A DNA stretch of 46,342 nucleotides from an uncultured Gammaproteobacteria bacterium (GCA_913048385.1 CAJWVZ010000019.1:1-46342), one strand, 5' to 3'. Shown: positions 1 to 8,471, counted from the stretch's first letter. The notes: generated by a model not told the origin, from the letters alone. Numbers and translations: made by a program.

Positions 1-2
1 TC

Positions 3-1196
3 CGGGTCGATGAGTTCTTCGTAGAGGGATTCCTTCCGCTCCTAGACGGAATGGACATGGTTCAGTCTCTTAACTTGGAGTTTGGGTACAGAGATTCTGA
101 TTACAACACGATTGGAAGTGTTGACACCTGGAAAGCTGGACTAAACTGGACAGTCAATGATTCTTTGCTGGTCAGGGTTATGCAGCAGTCAGCGACACGT
201 GGTCCAAATATTTCGGAAATGTATTCGCCAGTCACTACAGGTCTGGCCAACGCGAAGCAAGATCCTTGTTCCGTTGCAAATGCGGGTAATATCTCCGCGA
301 CCCTTAAGGGTCTTTGCGAGTCTACCGGGATGCTTGGAGCACAAGTAGGCGTCCTTCAAGATATCGTAGCGGGACAGATTAACACGTTAAACGGCAGTGA
401 CCCTGTAAGACCCCCTAATGCTGAGGACGCGGAAACTCTTACCGCTGGCTTCGTTTGGACGCCTGAGGTAGATTTTCTAAACAACGTGACATTGTCTGTT
501 GATTACTATGACATCGACATTAAAGACACTATCGGTAGCTTCTCCGCTCAGCAGACCTTGGATCAATGTTACACATCTGGTATCGCAGCAGCATGTGCGA
601 ATGTTGTTCGAGTGGACGGTGACCTAACAAGCCCAGCATCAGGAATTCGACTTTACACAACCAACTTAAAATCTTCGCAGGCTGAAGGTATTGAAGTTGG
701 ATTCGGATTCGGTTACGACTTGGGTGACATGGGTGATTTGCAATTTTCGGGTATGATCAATAAGTATCTGACTCAAGAGAGTCAAAGTGATGCATTGACA
801 CCTGTTATCGATTGTCTGGCTGGCTACAGCAATGATTGCTCGCCGCTTTCTGAGACGACTTGGACCCAGCGGACTACCTGGAGCCGGGATGATATCTCAG
901 CATCGTTATTATGGCGTCACACTGATTCCATTAGCGCCAATCCAACGTTTGCGAGTGGTGTTTATTCCGGATTCCGTACGCTTGATAGCTATAACTACCT
1001 TGACTTAAATATTGGTTACAGTGTTTGGGACGATCGGATCCGATTGAGCTTAACCGTTGATAATATTACTGACGAGAAGCCGCCTATTGTGGGTAACGAA
1101 GCAGGAGGTACTTCTTGGAATCAAGGTAATACTTTCCCAGTGAACTATGACGTATACGGTCGTATGTACACTGCAGGACTGCGTTTAAGTTTCTAA
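3..1196 (+). CDS. TonB-dependent outer-membrane receptor, C-terminal part (5' truncated by window)
   Basis: This is the distal half of a TonB-dependent receptor, an outer-membrane beta-barrel that imports a bound substrate using TonB/ExbBD energy. The frame is open from base 3, so the gene begins upstream and the methionine at 51 is internal. The visible part has the family signatures: an alternating polar/aromatic barrel pattern, the segment GSVDTWKAGLNW followed by SATRGPNISEMY, a late VDNITDEKPP turn, and a final strand ending in LRLSF with a terminal phenylalanine, the usual BamA recognition end. The plug domain and TonB box lie outside the window, so the substrate cannot be inferred. A strong intrinsic terminator follows 18 bases after the stop. 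Confidence 0.93.
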   Translation, partial: RVDEFFVEGFLPLLDGMDMVQSLNLEFGYRDSDYNTIGSVDTWKAGLNWTVNDSLLVRVMQQSATRGPNISEMYSPVTTGLANAKQDPCSVANAGNISATLKGLCESTGMLGAQVGVLQDIVAGQINTLNGSDPVRPPNAEDAETLTAGFVWTPEVDFLNNVTLSVDYYDIDIKDTIGSFSAQQTLDQCYTSGIAAACANVVRVDGDLTSPASGIRLYTTNLKSSQAEGIEVGFGFGYDLGDMGDLQFSGMINKYLTQESQSDALTPVIDCLAGYSNDCSPLSETTWTQRTTWSRDDISASLLWRHTDSISANPTFASGVYSGFRTLDSYNYLDLNIGYSVWDDRIRLSLTVDNITDEKPPIVGNEAGGTSWNQGNTFPVNYDVYGRMYTAGLRLSF

Positions 1197-1213
1197 GTAG
1201 CGTTTAATGAAAT

Positions 1214-1245
1214 AAAAAAGGCGGACGAGAGTCCGCCTTTTTTTT
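1214..1245 (+). terminator. Rho-independent terminator of the TonB receptor gene
   Basis: A perfect 7-bp stem GGCGGAC/GTCCGCC (1220-1226 and 1231-1237) closes a GAGA tetraloop. It is followed by eight T (1238-1245) and preceded by an A-rich run, so it could also act on the other strand. It separates the receptor gene from the riboswitch-controlled gene downstream. Confidence 0.95.
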
Positions 1246-1265
1246 ACGTATAGAATTCTGTCAGA

Positions 1266-1294
1266 TTGACTCACGGGTTAAAAACACCTACCAT
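1266..1294 (+). promoter_or_regulatory. Predicted sigma-70 promoter for the riboswitch-metY transcript
   Basis: TTGACT at 1266-1271 matches the -35 consensus at five of six positions. After a 17-base spacer, TACCAT at 1289-1294 matches the -10 consensus at four of six. The implied transcription start, near 1301, falls at the first base of the riboswitch P1 helix, which supports the assignment. This is a by-eye prediction. Confidence 0.5.
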
Positions 1295-1301
1295 AGTTAT
1301 A

Positions 1302-1354
1302 GCACCAATTTGATCCAGCTTGCGGGGTGCTTTATAAATACCAGCTAAACCGGA
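1302..1354 (+). ncRNA. SAM-II/SAM-V-like S-adenosylmethionine riboswitch
   Basis: An H-type pseudoknot can be drawn. P1 is GCACC (1302-1306) with GGTGC (1326-1330), and loop bases TCC (1314-1316) can pair with GGA (1352-1354) downstream. Between them is the 3' core ATAAAT (1334-1339), then AGCTAAA (1343-1349), which closely resembles the ligand-binding strand of the SAM-II metX aptamer as I recall it. SAM-II and the related SAM-V class bind S-adenosylmethionine and are known upstream of methionine and sulfhydrylation genes, including in marine bacteria. The gene downstream is metY-like and an intrinsic terminator starts ten bases after the aptamer, so SAM-dependent attenuation is the likely mode. 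Whether it is SAM-II or SAM-V needs a covariance-model search. Confidence 0.75.
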
Positions 1355-1363
1355 AAAGTATGT

Positions 1364-1399
1364 AAACCCGATTTAGCATAGCTTGATCGGGTTTTTTTT
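1364..1399 (+). terminator. Intrinsic terminator in the metY leader (riboswitch expression platform)
   Basis: A 9-bp stem AAACCCGAT (1364-1372) with ATCGGGTTT (1386-1394) closes a 13-base loop, and eight T cover 1392-1399. It sits between the SAM aptamer and the coding region, 115 bases before the metY start. It does not end a known gene, so it is most simply a regulated leader terminator. Confidence 0.85.
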
Positions 1400-1513
1400 G
1401 GGTTTGCTTTTAAGAAAGAGTCCTGAAAGAAGTCAAGGAAGACCAATTATCTGCCGTGCGGGAGACTGGTGAGCAGGGTAAACTCAAAATAGATTCAGAA
1501 AGGAGAATGAGAA

Positions 1514-2785
1514 ATGAAAAAAGAAACAATAGCGATCCACGCGGGATACTCGACGGATCCAACAACTAAATCTGTTGCTGTGCCGATCTATCAGACGGTC
1601 GCTTATGAGTTCGATGACGCGCAACACGGCGCTGATCTATTTGATCTAGCGGTTCCAGGCAACATCTACAGTCGCATCATGAATCCTACTAATGACGTTC
1701 TTGAACAGCGTATGGCGGCAATGGAGGGCGGGATTGCTGGCTTGGCAGTTGGCTCAGGAATGGCGGCAATAAATTACGCGATTCTTACCCTCGCTAAAGC
1801 CGGAGATAATATTGTTACTACCCCACAATTATATGGTGGCACTTACACTCTGTTTGCGCACATGCTGCCAAGCCAAGGAATTGAAGTGCGTTTTGCTGAA
1901 GATGACTCTGCAGAAGCGCTCGAGGCTCTTGTTGACGATAATACGAAGGCAGTTTATTGCGAAACTATAGGTAACCCTGCGGGCAACATTGCCGACTTAG
2001 AGGCCATCTCTAAAGCGGCCCATCGCCATGGCGTTGCTGTAATCGTTGATAACACGGTCGCTTCGCCAGCCATCTGTAATCCCATAGAGTTTGGTGCTGA
2101 CATTGTTGTTCATTCTTTGACGAAATATATCGGTGGACACGGCACATCAATTGGCGGTGTGATTGTTGATTCTGGAAAGTTTCCATGGGCAGATCACAAG
2201 CAGCGTTATGCAATGTTGAATGAGCCAGAAGCATCGTATCACGGTGTGGTTTATGCCGAAGCCCTTGGTGAGGCCGCCTTTATCGGTCGTGCCCGCACCG
2301 TGCCGCTTCGTAATACCGGCGCGGCATTAGCGCCACTCAATGCTTTCATGCTTTTACAGGGTCTTGAGACTTTGAACCTCCGGATGGAACGTCACTGCGA
2401 GAACGCGCAAAGCATTGCTGAGTACCTTCAGGCCCATGATAAGGTTGAGTGGGTGAGCTATGCAGGATTGAAGGGTGATGTTAACTATGACCTGTCAAAA
2501 AAATACTGTAAGGGGAAGCCGTCATCGCTTTTAACTTTTGGAATCAAAGGAGGTTTTGATTCGGGCGTAAAGTTTTATGATGCTTTGGAAATGATAAAGC
2601 GATTGGTAAATATTGGAGATGCAAAGACCCTGGCGTGTCATCCAGCATCGACTACGCACAGGCAGCTTACCCCGGAGGAGCAAATTAAAGCAGGCGTGAA
2701 GCCGGAGACGATTCGCCTTTGTATTGGCATAGAGCATATCGACGACATCGTGGCTGATCTGGAGCAGGCCCTTATAAAAACATAA
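1514..2785 (+). CDS. metY: O-acetylhomoserine sulfhydrylase (MetY-type Cys/Met metabolism PLP enzyme)
   Basis: The 423-residue protein belongs to the Cys/Met metabolism PLP-enzyme family. It probably makes homocysteine from O-acetylhomoserine and sulfide in the cytoplasm. The PLP lysine is K204 in SLTKYIGGHG. Other hallmarks are YSRIMNPTN near residues 52-60, the glycine-rich AVGSGMAA (78-85) and IVDNTVASP (177-185). Length and the KYIGGHG form fit MetY better than the shorter MetB/MetC enzymes, although a related gamma-lyase cannot be fully excluded. The ATG has an AGGAG site 9 bases upstream. The leader carries a promoter, a SAM riboswitch and a terminator, so expression should fall when SAM is abundant, which independently supports a methionine role. 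Confidence 0.9.
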   Translation: MKKETIAIHAGYSTDPTTKSVAVPIYQTVAYEFDDAQHGADLFDLAVPGNIYSRIMNPTNDVLEQRMAAMEGGIAGLAVGSGMAAINYAILTLAKAGDNIVTTPQLYGGTYTLFAHMLPSQGIEVRFAEDDSAEALEALVDDNTKAVYCETIGNPAGNIADLEAISKAAHRHGVAVIVDNTVASPAICNPIEFGADIVVHSLTKYIGGHGTSIGGVIVDSGKFPWADHKQRYAMLNEPEASYHGVVYAEALGEAAFIGRARTVPLRNTGAALAPLNAFMLLQGLETLNLRMERHCENAQSIAEYLQAHDKVEWVSYAGLKGDVNYDLSKKYCKGKPSSLLTFGIKGGFDSGVKFYDALEMIKRLVNIGDAKTLACHPASTTHRQLTPEEQIKAGVKPETIRLCIGIEHIDDIVADLEQALIKT

Positions 2786-2835
2786 GGATATTTTTGTTAA
2801 AACTTTGAAGGCGGGGCGGCGGCCACTGCATTACT

Positions 2836-3558
2836 ATGGACCCAGTTTTTCTTATGAGTGCAAGAAAAAATAAAGTGATGTCATCGTTCAAGGCTTCAAA
2901 ATATGTTTTAGCAGCCTCTCTTTTTTTATTCGGGGTTAATTTAGCCTCTGAAGCGAGCCTAGAGGCGGAGTGGACAATACAGCGTTCCGAAGATGGAATT
3001 GACGTGTACACGCGTCCCGAGCCAGCTTCGCAGTTTGAGGCAGTTCGCGCTGTGATGACCCTTGACGATGTCAGGCTAAGCTCGCTCGTGGCGTTGATTA
3101 GTGACACGCAAGCCTGTTCTCGTTTAGAGAGTCGCTGCGTAGAAGCCGAGACCCTCGATACAATCGATCAAACTGAGAGTGTCGTATACCGTTATAATAA
3201 TATGCCCTTTCCTGTGAGGGACCGCGACATGGTGCTGCGACTGAAATGGTATCAGCAACCAGATTCACTCAATGTTAATGTGGTGATCTCAAATGTCACC
3301 GGGTTTTTGCCCGAGAAAAAAAGACGGGTCCGGATGCCGAAGGTCAATTTGGGTTGGAAATTCGTGCCTTTGCCGGACGGTTCTGTGGAGGTTTCGAGCG
3401 AGGGACATATCGAGCCCGGCGCGAATCTACCTGCTTGGATACTCAACCAATTTTTAGTGTCGGCTCCTTTCAAGACTATGGAAGCGGTTGCGAGTATCGT
3501 GCGGGAGCCTCTTTACAGAGATGCCGAGCTGAGTTTTATAAAGGAAGTCACGCCGTAA
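2836..3558 (+). CDS. Exported START-domain (lipid-binding fold) protein
   Basis: This protein of up to 240 residues has an N-terminal hydrophobic segment (YVLAASLFLFGVNLASEAS) that reads as a Sec signal peptide. A START-like domain follows: W-x-I-Q-R-S-x-D-G-I-D-V-Y-T-R at its start and RDRDMVLR in the middle, typical of bacterial START/polyketide-cyclase-like proteins that hold a hydrophobic ligand in a helix-grip fold. The start is uncertain: methionines at 2836, 2854 and 2878 are in frame and none has a clear ribosome site. Starting at 2878 gives the most compact signal peptide. No ligand can be assigned. It lies 50 bases after metY with no evident functional link. Confidence 0.75.
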   Translation: MDPVFLMSARKNKVMSSFKASKYVLAASLFLFGVNLASEASLEAEWTIQRSEDGIDVYTRPEPASQFEAVRAVMTLDDVRLSSLVALISDTQACSRLESRCVEAETLDTIDQTESVVYRYNNMPFPVRDRDMVLRLKWYQQPDSLNVNVVISNVTGFLPEKKRRVRMPKVNLGWKFVPLPDGSVEVSSEGHIEPGANLPAWILNQFLVSAPFKTMEAVASIVREPLYRDAELSFIKEVTP

Positions 3559-3589
3559 GATGGCCATTACTTTGGATATTTAACACTAG

Positions 3590-4285
3590 GTGCCTTTTAG
3601 TTTGAAAAACTTTAAAGAGATCAAGGAGCGTGCTGAATACCGGAAAGGCGGTGCCAAAAAGTTGATCGCGTTGATGCCGAGAGTGGCGTCTAAAAAAGAA
3701 TTAATTTCACTCGGTGATGACAGATATCTGGCAATGATGACAAAATCAATTAATCAGGCTGGGTTCAGTTGGAAGGTGATTGAAAAAAAATGGCCGGAAT
3801 TTGAGGAGGCCTTTCTGGGTTTTGATACATTTAAGTTAAGTTATTTATCTCCGGAGCAGTGGGAGGCTTTCACTAACGATCGCCGTGTTGTGCGGAATTG
3901 GCAAAAAATTAAGGCGTTACAGGACAACGTATTTTTTGTTCGCGAAGAATCACGGCGGCATGAGGGGTTTGGGAATTTTATCGCAAACTGGCCGGCCGAT
4001 GATCAGATTGGTTTGATGGCTCATTTGAAAAAAAAAGGATCGCGGCTTGGCGGGCAGAGTGCCCTATGGTTCCTTAGAAGGATGGGGAAAGACTGCTTTA
4101 TTCTGGCGCGAGACGTGGTCGTTTTATTACGGAGTATTGGGCTGGATATTGCTGAAAATCCGACATCTAAAAGAGATTTGATAAAGATACAGGCGCAGTT
4201 CAATGCATGGCATATAGAGACTGAATTGCCGTATAGCCACTTAAGCCGGATTGTTGCGTGTTCGGTGGGAGAGAATCGGTTATGA
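3590..4285 (+). CDS. DNA-3-methyladenine glycosylase I family protein (Tag-like)
   Basis: The 231-residue protein resembles the Adenine_glyco family, which excises alkylated adenine from DNA. The conserved helix-rich segment DDRYLAMMTKSINQAGFSW (residues 43-61) corresponds to the Tag-family substrate-pocket region, followed by the usual WPEFEEAF...YLSPEQWE and later helices. It is divergent, and I do not see the full Cys/His zinc site of E. coli Tag, so substrate range is uncertain. The start is GTG at 3590 (TTG at 3602 is possible). The stop overlaps the ATG of the next small membrane gene, so the two are translationally coupled. Confidence 0.75.
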   Translation: MPFSLKNFKEIKERAEYRKGGAKKLIALMPRVASKKELISLGDDRYLAMMTKSINQAGFSWKVIEKKWPEFEEAFLGFDTFKLSYLSPEQWEAFTNDRRVVRNWQKIKALQDNVFFVREESRRHEGFGNFIANWPADDQIGLMAHLKKKGSRLGGQSALWFLRRMGKDCFILARDVVVLLRSIGLDIAENPTSKRDLIKIQAQFNAWHIETELPYSHLSRIVACSVGENRL

Positions 4286-4575
4286 CAGCAAAAGACCTCC
4301 GGAAATCAGTATGGGTAGCTTTCGGCACGGGCGCAGTGGCAATCACGGTGGTCGCTGAGTTTGGAGAATATCTCACGGGCATTCATATCAACATGATATT
4401 ACGAATTTCGATAGTGCTCGGTTTAACATTAGGGATGTGGGTCCTTGCTGGGACTTGGATGTTGATCAATAATTTAGGGGAGGAGCGCTCCTTGTCCGGT
4501 TACTCTAAGGTCACTCAAAACAAAGAGGCCGGAGCAAAACAACAAGAAGATTCGGACATTGACTCAGACGCTTAA
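4282..4575 (+). CDS. Small membrane protein, two predicted helices
   Basis: The 97-residue protein has two hydrophobic stretches (about residues 9-28 and 37-62) separated by a short loop, and a polar acidic C-terminal tail ending in DSDIDSDA. I recognise no family. The ATG at 4282 overlaps the TGA of the glycosylase gene and has GGGAGAG 10 bases upstream, so this start is preferred over a GTG at 4258. Its stop overlaps the convergent gene's stop by four bases. Confidence 0.7.
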   Translation: MTAKDLRKSVWVAFGTGAVAITVVAEFGEYLTGIHINMILRISIVLGLTLGMWVLAGTWMLINNLGEERSLSGYSKVTQNKEAGAKQQEDSDIDSDA

Positions 4576-5582
4576 TTGGTCGCCAATGAATCTTGCACGC
4601 GAGCTCCTCGGAGTATGTTAACCATCCCATAGTTGCCCTCGTGACAGGCATATTCATAAAGCTGACCCGCTACCTTTGTCATAGGGACTATTGCGCTGAA
4701 TCTTGCCGTATACGTTGCTGGATCATCGACTGTGAACTCATAGTTGACGGTATCAGAAGAGATCCTCGTAAATCGTTCGGTTAAGATTTTTTCACTTGAA
4801 GTGCCACTGGAACCAAAGCTTGCTGTGAGGCCGTTAAAGTTTTGAGTGATCACAATGAGAGATTCTCCTTCCCAATATCCTCGGGAATCTCCAGTCCAAA
4901 GCGTAACAGAATCATCTAAGTTTCTGATCGAAGCTTCGTCGTCGAATAATTTGACAACTCGAGCGTCGTGAATCATTTCGGTTAACAACACAACATGAGT
5001 TTTGTGTTGGACAATTTGAACATTGTTGTTATACAGCGAGGGTATAAAGGGTGGTCCGGCATTAAATCCGACGATACACCTCTCTGAGAGGCCTCGATCT
5101 TCAGGACCGTCGGTGCCAATGCCGCCTGCCGCGATACGAACGGGTCGAGATTCTCCAGTGGTATCTCCGCCATACATTCCCTGGTTGCGGATGGCGCCTG
5201 CGACAAACGCAGGTAATTTCCCGTTGATTGGGTTGACGATGTGCGAAGTTCGGATGTTCCCACCGATCCCTGCATTCTCGATCCAAAAGTCGTTATAACT
5301 TTCGTCGACTCCCTCGATGGGAAGAGCAGAGTCTGTTCGTTCGTCAAAATTGGCGCGAGCCAATTCTGCTTTTGATATTTCTTCATCGCTTAAGAACTGG
5401 CGATCACCGAATTTAGCGGGTCGCTCCATCGGAGTGTTCGAAGAAAAATTCCAAACACCTTGGATATCAGGCTGTTCCCATTGGGTGCGAGGAGCATTGT
5501 AGTCATCTGCAAAGGCAGCCCCTAGTAAAAAAGTTGCTACGGCTGTTGTTACAAGTTTATTTTTATAATCGGTAGCTTTCAT
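4572..5582 (-). CDS. Exported protein of unknown function, CHEGNY family, copy 1
   Basis: This 336-residue protein has a signal peptide (TTAVATFLLGAAFADD) and no enzymatic motif I can name. It is a clear paralogue of its upstream neighbour. Shared blocks are the early RTS-x-I-x-x-P-x-N-G, ERC (C169) plus a GF segment, the EM-x-HDAR block, GYWEGESLIV, and the C-terminal YEYACHEGNY (C313) followed by IL-x-GAR. The pattern of strands with G-Y/W-x-E-x-x-x-L-x-V suggests a beta-rich, lipocalin-like barrel closed by a C169-C313 disulfide. The ATG at 5582 starts just before the signal peptide; longer forms overlap the upstream gene's end. It lies 46 bases after that gene and probably shares its transcript. 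Confidence 0.85.
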   Translation of the reverse strand: MKATDYKNKLVTTAVATFLLGAAFADDYNAPRTQWEQPDIQGVWNFSSNTPMERPAKFGDRQFLSDEEISKAELARANFDERTDSALPIEGVDESYNDFWIENAGIGGNIRTSHIVNPINGKLPAFVAGAIRNQGMYGGDTTGESRPVRIAAGGIGTDGPEDRGLSERCIVGFNAGPPFIPSLYNNNVQIVQHKTHVVLLTEMIHDARVVKLFDDEASIRNLDDSVTLWTGDSRGYWEGESLIVITQNFNGLTASFGSSGTSSEKILTERFTRISSDTVNYEFTVDDPATYTARFSAIVPMTKVAGQLYEYACHEGNYGMVNILRGARVQDSLATN

Positions 5583-5628
5583 CGAAAGGTCCGTCCCACT
5601 GATAAGTAAATAAGAAATTATTGAGCTA

Positions 5629-6660
5629 CTAGTCACCTTCCATTTCTGCGCGGCGTGCCCCTGCAAGAATACCAGGCATGGCATAATTCCCTTCATGACA
5701 AGCGTACTCGTAGACGGGGCCCTCTGTCGAGTGATAGCTGAGCTCTGCGGTCCATGGCTGGCTGTACAAATTGTCGTCGTCGACTATAAATTGATAAACA
5801 ATTTCTGAGTCCGAATGACGTTCAAATCGTTCCATGATTCGGCCATTTTGACTAATAGGCACAGAACTGTTTTCCATCTGTAGTGGCTTTATATTTGTTG
5901 TTTCTACGACTAGGACATTGTCTTCATACCAACCAACAGAATCTCCAAACCACTGCCCCAAAACATCCGGGCGTCTATTGGCTCTCGCCTCCTCAGCAGA
6001 GTTGTAGGTTGGAATAATCCGAGCATCGTGAGCCATCTCAACAAGAATAACGACATAGTCCTCAGTCTGAGTAAACTGATAGGTGCTATTATACAAGGTT
6101 CCCATCATTCCCGGCCCGGCCGTATTACCAAATCCAATCAAGCAACGCTCTGCCAGGGGGAGTGCCTCGGGGCCAGAGCTATCGCCTATCCCCGTCAGGT
6201 ATCGGTAACCAAAATTTTTGTTCTCGAAGGTGACCTTGGGGTTCTCAAGGCGAGGGATTCGCCCGTTAGGTGGGTCAATGATGTAAGAGGTTCTAAACTC
6301 CCCCCTTACACGCGCCAGGGCAGAGCCTGGATCTACCCAAAATGAATTGTATGCAGCGAGTCCAAAGTCGCGACTGCCGACCGGAGGAGCGCCTGTCTCT
6401 ATATCAATAGGAAGATTTGCATCAAACTCACCGGGAGCAACGCCGGCGATTGGTGTGCCCGCCGCTATTTTTTCTGCGTCTTCCTCGGAGACAACGAGGG
6501 TCTCCAGTCCTTGCGGGCGAGTCATACTCGTCAATGAAGCATTGGTCCAGGTTCCAGTCAGCTGCGGTCGGATAACCTCTGCGGACACGAAGGTGCTGGG
6601 AAGTAAAAGAGAAGCACTGGCGATAATGGTAGGAAAGAATTTTCGGTTCAGGGTATGCAA
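5629..6660 (-). CDS. Exported protein of unknown function, CHEGNY family, copy 2
   Basis: This 343-residue protein has a Sec signal peptide (FFPTIIASASLLLPSTFVSA), then LTGTWTNASLTSMTRPQGLE. Its conserved blocks include ERCLIGFGNTAGPG (C173), EMAHDARIIP, GDSVGWYEDNVLVVETTN and YEYACHEGNYAM (C321). The two conserved cysteines match those in the adjacent paralogue. The start is TTG, chosen because AAGGAG lies seven bases upstream and it begins directly at the signal peptide. I have seen such proteins only as hypothetical. The neighbourhood of exported and redox genes fits a periplasmic role, but substrate and function are unknown. Confidence 0.85.
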   Translation of the reverse strand: MHTLNRKFFPTIIASASLLLPSTFVSAEVIRPQLTGTWTNASLTSMTRPQGLETLVVSEEDAEKIAAGTPIAGVAPGEFDANLPIDIETGAPPVGSRDFGLAAYNSFWVDPGSALARVRGEFRTSYIIDPPNGRIPRLENPKVTFENKNFGYRYLTGIGDSSGPEALPLAERCLIGFGNTAGPGMMGTLYNSTYQFTQTEDYVVILVEMAHDARIIPTYNSAEEARANRRPDVLGQWFGDSVGWYEDNVLVVETTNIKPLQMENSSVPISQNGRIMERFERHSDSEIVYQFIVDDDNLYSQPWTAELSYHSTEGPVYEYACHEGNYAMPGILAGARRAEMEGD

Positions 6661-6805
6661 GGGTTATCTCCTTGAAATATATAATGTAATTTATTTTTTA
6701 ATAAGGTAACTTACTGAATGTATCGATATAGTAAAGGTTTGTAAAGATCGAGGTTCTAAATAGCGTGTTCCGATAGGCATTGTATTTTTTTACGGGTAAG
6801 TCGCA

Positions 6806-7243
6806 TTGTTAGTTTGGTTGGAAAGTTCTTCGATAGCGAGTTGGGTCAGTCTCTCACTTTGGGCGTATCCGGCACTACTCACAGTTCATATTGTTGGGCT
6901 TGCTTTGGTGGTCGGTCTCTATGCGGTGCGAGATTTTCGACTTATTGGGTTTTTTTCTGGGCCAAATATATCCCTACTTGAGGGAACAAGCTCTCTGTCG
7001 TCGTTCGGTATTGCGATCAACCTTGTGTCCGGATTTTTATTGTTTTCTTCTCAGGCGACGTTTTTAATTTCAAGCATTCCATTTTTGATCAAGATTTCGT
7101 GTATTGTATCGGGGCTCGTGTGTTCGGGCTTCATACGGGCACGAAAAAAAAACGGGTTGAGCATGCCTTGGTACTACCCTATTGCGTCGCTACTTTGTTG
7201 GACCACTGCGATCATCTCGGGACGTTTAATAGCCTACTTCTAG
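6806..7243 (+). CDS. Four-helix membrane protein, DUF6644-like
   Basis: The 145-residue protein is almost wholly hydrophobic with about four membrane helices. The second begins with a conserved-looking histidine (TVHIVGLALVVG), resembling small DUF6644-type or cytochrome b-like membrane proteins in which such histidines may bind haem. It starts with TTG at 6806 without a strong ribosome site, so the start is approximate. The next gene follows 23 bases later and has the same topology and an IHFIGL histidine motif in the same place, so the pair may form a heteromer. Family name and haem binding are inference. Confidence 0.65.
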   Translation: MLVWLESSSIASWVSLSLWAYPALLTVHIVGLALVVGLYAVRDFRLIGFFSGPNISLLEGTSSLSSFGIAINLVSGFLLFSSQATFLISSIPFLIKISCIVSGLVCSGFIRARKKNGLSMPWYYPIASLLCWTTAIISGRLIAYF

Positions 7244-7266
7244 GGTTTTTGTCGGAGAGTTTTTGG

Positions 7267-7752
7267 ATGCTTCAGATTATAGCGGAGGGAATTTTCGGAA
7301 GTGCTCTTAACCAATGGATAGTTGGAACTTATTGGTTGTGGCCCCTCCTCGAGATAATACATTTTATAGGATTGTCTTTACTCATCGGTGGTTTGGTTGT
7401 CGTAGATTTGTCGTTAGTCGGGGTTCTCCGCGGAGGCAGCTGGGCTGAGTCACATCGGTTATTACCCGTAGTAGTTGCCGGATTTTTTTTAAATTTAATA
7501 ACAGGAGTGTTGTTCTTTGTCGGGGACCCGATGCGTTACTCTGTCAACATTGCCTTTCAGATAAAAATGGTTTTGATATTGTTAGCGGGACTAAACGCTG
7601 GGTATTATCATCAACGATTGATGCCGATGTTGGGTTTTAATGAAATTGGCCCAATTCCGATCAACGTGAGAGTGATAGGAGTAATTTCTCTATCAATCTG
7701 GTTTACTGTCCTAGCGCTTGGTCGTTTGATCCCGTATCTCGGAACGGGCTAG
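7267..7752 (+). CDS. Four-helix membrane protein, DUF6644-like, second of pair
   Basis: The 161-residue polytopic membrane protein has a helix beginning EIIHFIGLSLLIGGLVVVD that mirrors the VHIVGLALVVG helix of the previous gene, then three further helices and a cytoplasmic-looking histidine loop (YYHQRL). The ATG at 7267 is preferred because GGAGAG lies 12 bases upstream and it avoids overlap with the preceding gene. The gene ends convergently with a four-base stop overlap against the exported barrel-like gene at 7749. Two small paralogous membrane proteins side by side suggest a two-subunit complex, but nothing in the sequence proves a cofactor. Confidence 0.7.
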   Translation: MLQIIAEGIFGSALNQWIVGTYWLWPLLEIIHFIGLSLLIGGLVVVDLSLVGVLRGGSWAESHRLLPVVVAGFFLNLITGVLFFVGDPMRYSVNIAFQIKMVLILLAGLNAGYYHQRLMPMLGFNEIGPIPINVRVIGVISLSIWFTVLALGRLIPYLGTG

Positions 7753-8471
7753 TACTTTGAGGGGAAAAACCGCACCATAGCTCTCGATGATTCAGCGTCA
7801 CAATCATAAGCGGACAGTTTGTACCCTGGTGCTGCCGGAACCCAACGAGTGGTATAGGAAGTCGGCTCAATTAAGAACATTGGGTCGCTCACGGTTACCG
7901 TCACGTACAGATCTTCTCCTTCTCGCCAGTATTTTTCTTTTATTACTTTTTGAGAGGAGGAGGGGATCCCGTTATAGTCGTCGAAACCTGCAATATCGAA
8001 AACGAAGTTTGTAGTTGTTATAAATAGAGACTCATCTTCATAGTATCCGACTGAGAAGCCTTGAAGGGAAAAGTCCTTAGAGGTTGGCGTCCTTCCGTCG
8101 AGATAGACGGTTCGTAACTGGTCGTCTTTTTCGTATCTAAAGAGCACCCTATCAGGCCATTGAGTTACCTCCATATGATAGGGGTCATACTGAATTGCGG
8201 GTGAGGATGCAGGTTGGCAGTCATACTTTGGGGCCATTATTTCTTCCCATACTTCTTGATAGGCCTTGGCCCGCTTGTTCAGTTTAGGGAAGTTATCTTC
8301 GCCCCATGGAACAGTCTCGCTATTGACCGGGCGCGCTTGAGGACTGCCATTCCAAACACCAGCGAGGTCCGGTAAAGCTTGCGCAAGTCCTAAGTTTGCG
8401 ATTGCAGATAAGACTAGACCAATAAAAAGGTATGTTTTCAAAGAATAGGTAAATAATTTTGTCTTGTGCAT
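7749..8471 (-). CDS. Exported beta-rich protein, barrel-like superfamily (short form), unknown function
   Basis: The 240-residue protein has a signal peptide (FIGLVLSAIANLGLAQA) then LPDLAGVWNG. The block GYYEDESLFITTTNF (142-156), followed by SSSQKVIKEKYWR, parallels GWYEDNVLVVETTN and the SS-x-x-ERF block of the larger proteins at 4572-6660. Cysteines C85 (YDCQPASSP) and C224 (AYDCDAES) sit where those proteins have their conserved pair, so I place it in the same superfamily in a shorter form. It follows the DUF6152 gene on the same strand 74 bases downstream. The same pairing recurs at 12208-13265. Function unknown. Confidence 0.8.
   Translation of the reverse strand: MHKTKLFTYSLKTYLFIGLVLSAIANLGLAQALPDLAGVWNGSPQARPVNSETVPWGEDNFPKLNKRAKAYQEVWEEIMAPKYDCQPASSPAIQYDPYHMEVTQWPDRVLFRYEKDDQLRTVYLDGRTPTSKDFSLQGFSVGYYEDESLFITTTNFVFDIAGFDDYNGIPSSSQKVIKEKYWREGEDLYVTVTVSDPMFLIEPTSYTTRWVPAAPGYKLSAYDCDAESSRAMVRFFPSKY

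Noticed and set aside
6806..7752. Possible single gene broken by a frameshift
   Set aside because: The second frame has its own ribosome site and start after the first stop, and each product is a complete four-helix protein, so two genes fit better.
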